Assembly: GCA_029573715.1 (NCBI GenBank)
Contig: JAKQDR010000226.1
Span: 1-64,000 of the forward strand
Length of the DNA: 64,000 nucleotides
Direction: 5' to 3'
DNA from: a bacterium
GTDB lineage: Bacteria; Patescibacteriota; Microgenomatia; UBA1406; GWC2-37-13
Positions within the stretch are counted from its first letter, which is position 1. The number at the start of each line of letters is the position of its first letter. The notes beneath the pieces were generated by a model, which ran no database searches, was not told the DNA's origin, and worked only from the letters and a program-made list of their open reading frames with translations. This document shows, piece by piece, positions 57,959 through 64,000 of the stretch. The translations under genes and the position numbers were made by a program.

Positions 57959-60370
57959 ATGATGCAAGAACTTTCGGATAGGCGAAGACAGTTGTTATCA
58001 TCTATACAAACCGTCGATGATGTCAACACATATCTTCAAAATGTTGTAAATGAGGGGGAACAATCAGAACTTACTGGGCTTCCGGCAGAGCTACTTGAAC
58101 TTTTCGGACGAGCCCACGATCTTGATAATGTCTTACCAGATGAACAAGCAACGCTTGATGTGTTCGGGCTTATTGTAAGATACTATCGACTCGCAGGTAA
58201 TTCACTAGCCTCTATACGACAGGAAAATTATCCTGCATATAGTAGCGCCTTGCAAAGGCTCTTAGAGCAAGAGCGGCGCATTCTTTCCACGATACTAAGT
58301 CGTTATCCAGATGCAGATGTTCAAGTTAAGAAGGAACGGGTCTTAATCGTTATCCCGATTATTGAACACTATAGGGCTATGGATACGATGGGTAGTTTAG
58401 ACCAGATGTTTGCCGATGTAGATAATTTGAGTGATGCACTATATAACATCATCGACTTCATCCATTACACCAATTGGTATCAAGAATCACCAGAAGAAGT
58501 ATTGGGCATATCTCATCTTGAATTACAAGCTTTGACAGAATGGGCAAATAAAATGCGCACATATATAGAGGACAAGCTAAAAGAGAAAGGACAATCCGGG
58601 GGAGAGACTATCCCAGCGGAGTTTCAAATAGGTAAACCCTTGCATTTGGTATGGGATATGCGCACTCAGCACGAAATACCTTTGGAAAGAGATTCGAACG
58701 TATATTTAGTAGTCTGGCGTAACCAAATCAATGATGGCTTACTAGTAAACTTACTCCATAAACGTGATAATAAGACACTGGAGGGATATTGCCAAATCGA
58801 TGGTACAGGGCAGTTCGATGATATTACAGATGGTTCTGATGATATTACAAAAATATGGGATGTAGCCGTCGAAGCTGGGGATATTGCAGGAGAATTGCTT
58901 CCACTCACTATAACTGTAACAAGAAAAGCAGAGGCAGGTGAGTTGATACATAACCCACGAACGATTAAGGCTGGTGAGACGGTTGCGGTACGTTTACGGG
59001 GCGATGTGGCTGGTGGAACAAGTGAAGCAACATCGCACGATATCATAATTAAGGACAAAGAAATACCTAATTGCTACATAGCAACATATTGGTTTAAAAA
59101 TGAAGGAAAAATTTGCGTCTATTTATTTAAAGATATACCTGATAAAGAAGGAGGGACGAAACCTGAGCTTCAATCAAGGTTGTCTTATCTGGTTGATGGT
59201 TCGACGGACTTGTCATTTGAGAAGACAGTTGATGACACACCGTATTACCTTGTAGTAACAAATATACAATCAGATGGTGATGATGGAGTAGCTTTTAACC
59301 TTACTCTGGAAGCTGAAACTGATCCAGGTGCTGCTCGCACAGGAACTGCTGAGATTACTACGGTTGCGTTAAGCACCGATATCCCTGAAATTCCCATACC
59401 GAGAGAAGTAATGGAGAGGGTCATGGCGTTAGGTATGGCAGCAAGCAACCCATCTGAGGTCGCTGATGCATTAGTAATAAGTGGTGCAACTCTTCGGCGT
59501 TGGACGAGTCGCTTCGCCACTGAGCTTGGTGTTGATATGAGTACTGCTGTAGCTGGTTATCCTCGGGAATATTCTCGAGCACAGATGATTCTTTTGGCCA
59601 ATATCAGAATCCTTCTCGAACAACAATTGACATACCCACAGGTTGCTGAAAGGATTGCTGCTCTTCCACAAATTGCGGTGACAATGCCTGAGTCTACCAA
59701 TGCACTACCAGCGTGGGCGCAGGAACGAATAGACCTTGCAATGGCAGATCTCGGTTTGTCAGATCAAGATAGTTTACGACAAGCATTTGTCGCACTCGCG
59801 GAGTTGGGCTGGCGGGGAGCGGCGGTTGAGCAGAGCGTCATTGAAGTAATACAGCAAAGGGCTGTAGCATTAAACATTCCTGTTGCATCACAGGCAGTGG
59901 CGGGCTTTAGCGAGTATTTGTTGGGAGTACTTGCGATGCGTAACGGTGAAAATGTTGGAGACAGATTGGCTGTGCTACGTCCTCATCTCGGGCGATGGAT
60001 CAGACACAATCTCGTGGCCTCATCGGAACTTCTTCCTTTTTTAAGAGGTTTGAGAGCTGCGCCCATAATTAGCACGCTTATCAATACATTAGCGAATGAG
60101 GGTGAATCTGGAGAAGAAGGTGTCTCCATCTCGTGGGATTCACTAACTCGAGAAACCATGCAATCAATACTCGTTGAGGTAGCGAACCGCACAACGGGCA
60201 GCTCACCTACTGACAGAATAGTGCACGCAGCTGCGCAGATATTAGGCCATGCATTAGCATCAAATGACTCAACTATTGCTGCAGAAATGCGCACTGTTGC
60301 AAGTGATGACGCAGTGCAGCAAGTGTTGAGAACTTTAGCAGCGGAATTGAAATCAAAACAGAGCGAATGA
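57959..60370 (+). CDS. Unknown 803-aa multidomain protein
   Basis: Not recognised. Residues 1-215 are helical. About 220-470 are rich in beta strands in two similar units, each containing a GETIPAEFQIG or AGETVAVRLRG type start followed by NxxxV-hxx-W/YWFKN patterns, suggesting tandem beta-sandwiches. The C-terminal 320 residues are helical and include EVADALVISGATLRRWTSRF, resembling a helix-turn-helix. No signal peptide is seen. It begins 14 nt after the polyproline protein. Confidence 0.72.
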   Translation: MMQELSDRRRQLLSSIQTVDDVNTYLQNVVNEGEQSELTGLPAELLELFGRAHDLDNVLPDEQATLDVFGLIVRYYRLAGNSLASIRQENYPAYSSALQRLLEQERRILSTILSRYPDADVQVKKERVLIVIPIIEHYRAMDTMGSLDQMFADVDNLSDALYNIIDFIHYTNWYQESPEEVLGISHLELQALTEWANKMRTYIEDKLKEKGQSGGETIPAEFQIGKPLHLVWDMRTQHEIPLERDSNVYLVVWRNQINDGLLVNLLHKRDNKTLEGYCQIDGTGQFDDITDGSDDITKIWDVAVEAGDIAGELLPLTITVTRKAEAGELIHNPRTIKAGETVAVRLRGDVAGGTSEATSHDIIIKDKEIPNCYIATYWFKNEGKICVYLFKDIPDKEGGTKPELQSRLSYLVDGSTDLSFEKTVDDTPYYLVVTNIQSDGDDGVAFNLTLEAETDPGAARTGTAEITTVALSTDIPEIPIPREVMERVMALGMAASNPSEVADALVISGATLRRWTSRFATELGVDMSTAVAGYPREYSRAQMILLANIRILLEQQLTYPQVAERIAALPQIAVTMPESTNALPAWAQERIDLAMADLGLSDQDSLRQAFVALAELGWRGAAVEQSVIEVIQQRAVALNIPVASQAVAGFSEYLLGVLAMRNGENVGDRLAVLRPHLGRWIRHNLVASSELLPFLRGLRAAPIISTLINTLANEGESGEEGVSISWDSLTRETMQSILVEVANRTTGSSPTDRIVHAAAQILGHALASNDSTIAAEMRTVASDDAVQQVLRTLAAELKSKQSE

Positions 60371-60429
60371 CCCATTGCTAATGTGAATAATCCCTCCATT
60401 AAGATTTAGGATCCAAAGCCCCATTGACA

Positions 60430-60458
60430 TTGACTTCTCCCACATAAATCAGTAGCAT
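60430..60458 (+). promoter_or_regulatory. Promoter of the VirB6-like gene
   Basis: TTGACT (60430-60435) and TAGCAT (60453-60458) are separated by 17 nt, and the -10 ends 6 nt before ATG 60465. The gene is therefore probably transcribed independently as a leaderless mRNA, although it follows the unknown genes. Confidence 0.5.
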
Positions 60459-60464
60459 AAAGGT

Positions 60465-62249
60465 ATGCCACTTCAGCTTGTTTGGATTGGGGTTAAACGA
60501 TACTTTGCCACGTTTCGCAAGGTGTTTTTTGTAGTGATGACGTTTTTGGTGGTGCTCTACGTTTTTGCGGCATTTTCCAGCATGGATAATGCCCGAAATA
60601 GCGCCGGCAAGCCCACCCCGGCACAAATTGAGGAAGCGCGGCGACTCAGATTATATGACGCTTATAGCAGTGCACATGACCCGGTTAATGACGAAGATGC
60701 AGTCTTGGGGCGTGAGCTCATGCGCGGATTTATGTGCTCAACCATCGGTGAGCTCTGCACCGACAATCCAGAAGAGGCATATTTATACAAAGACCAATCA
60801 TTCACCTTCAAGGCCTCAGGGTTACTGAGTGAGACACTCCGCCATCCACCCTCGTCATTTTATTACTGGGCGCGGGGGACACTCGAGAATGCAGGGTTTG
60901 TCCCGCAGACATATGCGCAAGGCATCGGCTTTGCGGCACTTACGAGCTTTCAGCCCATTTGGAAGGTGTTTCGCAACATTGCATATCTCGTGATTGTCAT
61001 TGTTATCATGATTGTCGGATTTATGGTGATGTTTAAGGTGGGCGGGGGCGGGAAAAATGCAGTAACGCTTGAATCGGCACTGCCCAAACTTGTCATTGCG
61101 CTTCTCGCGATTTCTATGTCGTATGCCCTTGCGGGGCTTTTTATAGACATCATGTATATATCGGTTGCACTCATCATAAATTTGATGGGGCCCGTTTCAG
61201 GAATGAATGCAGCAACTCAAACGAAGATGATTGGGGGGGTAATAACGGGTGGATCTCAAGATCTTTTTTTCATGCTCATGGGAAACATCGGTCAGTCGGA
61301 TGGTAATTATTACAATCTGGCGGGTTCGCTGTATAGCCTCGTGCCAACCTATATGCAACGTGTCATAGATGGATTGCTGAATAGTTTCGTGATAGGAGTG
61401 ATAGGCCACTGGCGAGCAACATCAAATTTTAATGCAAATCCGGTGTATCCAGGAGCTACCGCGACTCCGGGCAACAATGTACGCGATTCTCTTACGTATA
61501 TCGGCAGAGCTTTAACAAATGTAGTAAGAAGAATTAGTCCGATTGATGACTTACTGACGAGTTTATCGAGCAGAGGTCACGGAGCATTGCCAATTTCCAC
61601 GATTGCCAATATTGCTCAGATTATTTTGGGCATGATTGTAGGCTCGCTTTTAGGAAGTGTGCTTGTGCGAACTGCCCTCATGTTTCTACTTATCTTAGGG
61701 ATGGTGGTAATTTATTTTCGCCTTTTCTTTACTCTTCTGGTTAATTATGTGGAAATCATTATTTCTATTCTTGTCGCACCTCTTGCGCTTATGCTTGAGG
61801 CCATACCGGGTCAAAATGCATTTATGAATTGGATGAAGAGTCTATTTGTCAATTTGAGCGTGTATCCCATCGTGCTTGTTGTCGTCCTTATTGCGCGTGC
61901 TATCATGAATGTTTCCGCCGCGACGGTGCCCATGTGGTCTCCGCCTTTTATCGTTAACATTACTGATCAAACAAGCCTACAAACATTGGTAGGGGCAGTA
62001 CTTATTTATTCGCTGCCCAATATTATCAAGGGATACAAACAAAAACTCAAGCCCGCATCGTTAACCGAATCTATGGGTATTGGGGTGGGCTCGCTTTTTG
62101 TCGGTGCGGCACCGATACTTCGAGGAGGTTCAACCATCATGGGTGCATCCGGCTTGACTGGTGCTATGGCTACACGAATTTCAGCACCGCTCGGTAAAAT
62201 TATGGGCAAGACCTTTAACGAAACTACTGGCAAATGGCAAAACAAATAA
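60465..62249 (+). CDS. VirB6/TrbL-like type IV secretion membrane protein
   Basis: This 594-aa protein has an N-terminal helix (VFFVVMTFLVVLYVFAAF), an extracytosolic region of about 100 residues with a Cys pair, and then about seven helices, including IAYLVIVIVIMIVGFMVMFKVGGGG and a central VRTALMFLLILGMVVIYFRLFF. The layout and the long polar loops are those of VirB6/TrbL-like proteins common in CPR. The C-terminus is Gly- and Ser-rich. It would form the inner-membrane pore of a secretion or DNA-uptake machine. The convergent gene downstream is pilin-like. No VirB4 ATPase is in the window. Confidence 0.8.
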   Translation: MPLQLVWIGVKRYFATFRKVFFVVMTFLVVLYVFAAFSSMDNARNSAGKPTPAQIEEARRLRLYDAYSSAHDPVNDEDAVLGRELMRGFMCSTIGELCTDNPEEAYLYKDQSFTFKASGLLSETLRHPPSSFYYWARGTLENAGFVPQTYAQGIGFAALTSFQPIWKVFRNIAYLVIVIVIMIVGFMVMFKVGGGGKNAVTLESALPKLVIALLAISMSYALAGLFIDIMYISVALIINLMGPVSGMNAATQTKMIGGVITGGSQDLFFMLMGNIGQSDGNYYNLAGSLYSLVPTYMQRVIDGLLNSFVIGVIGHWRATSNFNANPVYPGATATPGNNVRDSLTYIGRALTNVVRRISPIDDLLTSLSSRGHGALPISTIANIAQIILGMIVGSLLGSVLVRTALMFLLILGMVVIYFRLFFTLLVNYVEIIISILVAPLALMLEAIPGQNAFMNWMKSLFVNLSVYPIVLVVVLIARAIMNVSAATVPMWSPPFIVNITDQTSLQTLVGAVLIYSLPNIIKGYKQKLKPASLTESMGIGVGSLFVGAAPILRGGSTIMGASGLTGAMATRISAPLGKIMGKTFNETTGKWQNK

Positions 62250-62487
62250 TCATTCCTAAGGTTATCCTCTTACCTCGTATCACCCGTGTATGGAGTTTAT
62301 ACGACATTCGTTTAAATTAGTGAGCGTTGATGAGTACCTTACAACTTTCTATCTGACCCCGGAGTATCTGATGTTCAAACGATGGCTCACATAGCATAAC
62401 AAATAGAATGTGCACGTGAACGATGTGACATTACTCCATCTTTCTTAACTACTGTGAGGCCACGATTGTGCAAGGTGCGTGCCCCAA

Positions 62488-64000
62488 TTATCCGAGTCCA
62501 TATATACGAAGTAGATTTACCCCGATAAATCGAAGAATAAACACGGAGAAGAGTATAATCAAAAGCCCTACAATACATTGAGTAATAAGCTTTTGGGCTT
62601 TTTGAACTTTGGCAGATTCTCCTGCTGACAATTGGAATTGTATGGCGCCATATATGATGCAAAAGATAGATGCTGCTGCGGCAAGGGTGATACCAAACCC
62701 AAGCACTCCTTCTGCCAAAAACCGCTCAACTTTATCCATGGGCATGCACCCAAGCCCCGACGGAAATCCACCGTATTTAGCACATGCAATACAGCTAACG
62801 TATTGTCGAACAAATCTGTTTTGTCGGAATGCATCTATGGTTGCGGGGGTATTGGGAGGGATATTTCTTGCATCATCAACTCCAAAGAATCGTTCAAGAA
62901 ATAGGCGAGAAACCAGCGTCTGATTGCCGATATGTTTGAGTTGATCCATCCATATTCCTAAATCAACTGAAGATCCAAGAAACGCTTCGATATCTTCATC
63001 AATTTTTCTTCGAAATTCATCAATATCAGCGGTGGATTGCAGTTCGCCAAAAAGTAGCCCGACAAATCGGGTACTACCATTATTATTATCATCGGGAGCG
63101 GGCACAAGGATGCGCCACGGCGCAGAAACGTCATCTAGTCCAGCGATAAAACGAGTACACAGGAGTACTGCTGCGGTGCCAGGGCCTGAATTGGTGTCTA
63201 TGCAGTGGCAATCAGTTCGATCGAGCCCATCAATTGAACCATCTGGGTTAAAGGTGAGTGCTCCAGGATCGCTAAACTGGGGCGTTCCTTTAGCGCATAA
63301 CAGTGCAACGTCGGGGAGATTGTCTTGGCTTGTGAAGCGACGCTCCAGCGCTGCGACACCATTGTAAAGCGGTGTCATAAATACGTTACCCAACTTACAT
63401 CCCAAGTTTTTTAATGGCCCTCCACCTTGATCTGGTCTGGGGTCAACTGGCCCTCCATCTACTTCGACCCCATTTAATTTGTGTAATCCAATAGCCCACC
63501 CAGCGTTTATAACACCAGTTGTGATGAAATATCGCTTCGTATTGTCATCTTCAATTTGATAATAATAGGTATATGTTTTGTAAGTCGGCTTATTATCTAG
63601 TCGGTGCGCATAATTTTCAAATTGGATACTTTCTTCGTATACAGGAAGCCCGCCAATGCTTTTTCCTTTTGGTGGTTTTTCTGTGCGTCCTCCTACTTTT
63701 TTAAATACGTCACTGAGTGATTGAGGGCGCCTTGTTTCCGAACCATCGGGATTTCGAATAATTTCTGGGGGAACAATGTACACATTTTTATCTGCTGGAG
63801 ACAGTGCATCTTCGTCAACCTTTCCACATTGTTTGGGTTTAAAGTTGGCAAACGTCATCGTTCCGGTCTCTACACCTAAACTTTTTCGATCTATTTCCTG
63901 TGGTAGAAAACATTCACCCCCATAAGATCCTTTGAGTGGTTGTACACAACAACGTTTGCGTACAACACCGTCCGCATCAGCATCGCATGTTATGGTATCT
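62488..64000 (-). CDS. Large Cys-rich exported protein with a pilin-like C-terminus (5' partial)
   Basis: The frame is open from the stop at 62488 to the window edge, so the ORF track's start at 63858 is an internal Met; upstream residues such as RKRCCVQPLKGSYGGECFLP read as protein. At least 503 aa are present. The exported part has many Cys and an FTSQ...CxCID segment. The C-terminus has two to three helices with the VirB2/TrbC-like turn (FQLSAGESAKVQKAQKLITQ) between them. It likely works with the convergent VirB6-like protein. The 238-bp gap 62250-62487 holds nothing I recognise. Confidence 0.78.
   Translation of the reverse strand, partial: DTITCDADADGVVRKRCCVQPLKGSYGGECFLPQEIDRKSLGVETGTMTFANFKPKQCGKVDEDALSPADKNVYIVPPEIIRNPDGSETRRPQSLSDVFKKVGGRTEKPPKGKSIGGLPVYEESIQFENYAHRLDNKPTYKTYTYYYQIEDDNTKRYFITTGVINAGWAIGLHKLNGVEVDGGPVDPRPDQGGGPLKNLGCKLGNVFMTPLYNGVAALERRFTSQDNLPDVALLCAKGTPQFSDPGALTFNPDGSIDGLDRTDCHCIDTNSGPGTAAVLLCTRFIAGLDDVSAPWRILVPAPDDNNNGSTRFVGLLFGELQSTADIDEFRRKIDEDIEAFLGSSVDLGIWMDQLKHIGNQTLVSRLFLERFFGVDDARNIPPNTPATIDAFRQNRFVRQYVSCIACAKYGGFPSGLGCMPMDKVERFLAEGVLGFGITLAAAASIFCIIYGAIQFQLSAGESAKVQKAQKLITQCIVGLLIILFSVFILRFIGVNLLRIYGLG

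Noticed and set aside
1-64000. CRISPR array, insertion sequence or transposase.
   Set aside because: No regularly spaced repeats, no Cas genes, no transposase-like ORF and no terminal inverted repeats were seen.
1-64000. Recoded TGA (as in Gracilibacteria/Absconditabacteria).
   Set aside because: Many genes end cleanly at TGA and the proteins read normally with the standard bacterial code.

Overview
The window looks like chromosomal DNA from Candidate Phyla Radiation (Patescibacteria) organisms. Genes are short and tightly packed, and many encode small membrane or coiled-coil proteins of unknown function. It carries VirB2/VirB6-like secretion genes, a 4-TM holin-like protein in each half, an ATP-dependent DNA ligase and RmuC, and no complete biosynthetic pathway. 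TGA is used as a stop. Assignment to CPR is inferred from gene content; no phylogeny was run.

Region A (1 to about 15.55 kb) is AT-rich with lysine-rich coding and resembles Microgenomates-type gene order. It starts with the tail of a YraN-like endonuclease gene. Next come tRNA-Glu, lgt, tRNA-Lys and a pair of small paralogous unknown genes. A rightward run follows: ruvC, an EF-Tu-domain-2-like protein, a small metallopeptidase, a HolA-like clamp-loader subunit, phosphomannomutase, a cupin and PEP synthase. lexA faces the other way. A transglutaminase-like exported protein, a holin-like protein, secG and an orphan solute-binding protein follow. Six tRNA genes (Gly, Phe, Val, Leu-AAG, Leu-CAG, Gln) fill 12.7-13.9 kb, and a long exported unknown protein closes the region.

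At 15.55-15.83 kb there is a truncated gene remnant. Codon and base usage then change: region B (15.8-64 kb) looks less AT-rich and rich in GCA, CAT and TGC. This may be an assembly join, a recombination boundary or a transfer.

Region B, first part (15.8-34.6 kb) holds an MFS transporter next to an unusual radical SAM protein, then NYN, TspO and CPBP proteins, and a PD-(D/E)XK-like protein divergent from a stand-alone FtsK gamma domain. These are followed by a threonine dehydrogenase/KBL pair, an ArsR-thioredoxin-permease operon, a hydrolase, a Nudix protein, an EamA transporter, a glycosyltransferase, a glutaredoxin-DsbD-like fusion, a PAS histidine kinase with two receiver-only regulators, and a DEDD exonuclease. 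Middle part (34.6-50 kb): three unknown genes flanked by a partial and a complete copy of a holin-like gene, rmuC, an isolated 5S rRNA, a PH-domain protein, a degenerate-phosphatase/beta-propeller protein, two VirB2-like pilins divergent from a Fic protein, the DNA ligase and two cell-surface glycosylation genes. Last part (50-64 kb): an intergenic region with a strong candidate small RNA, then a 505-aa protein divergent from a four-gene row of very large unknown proteins leading into a VirB6/TrbL-like membrane protein and a convergent cysteine-rich pilin-like protein. This last block is the best candidate for an undescribed system, possibly a cell-surface or secretion machine.

A recurring theme in both regions is a -10 box ending only 6 to 8 nt before the start codon. 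This suggests leaderless mRNAs, and I used it to choose several starts. All positions were read by eye; no database search, fold or composition calculation was run.
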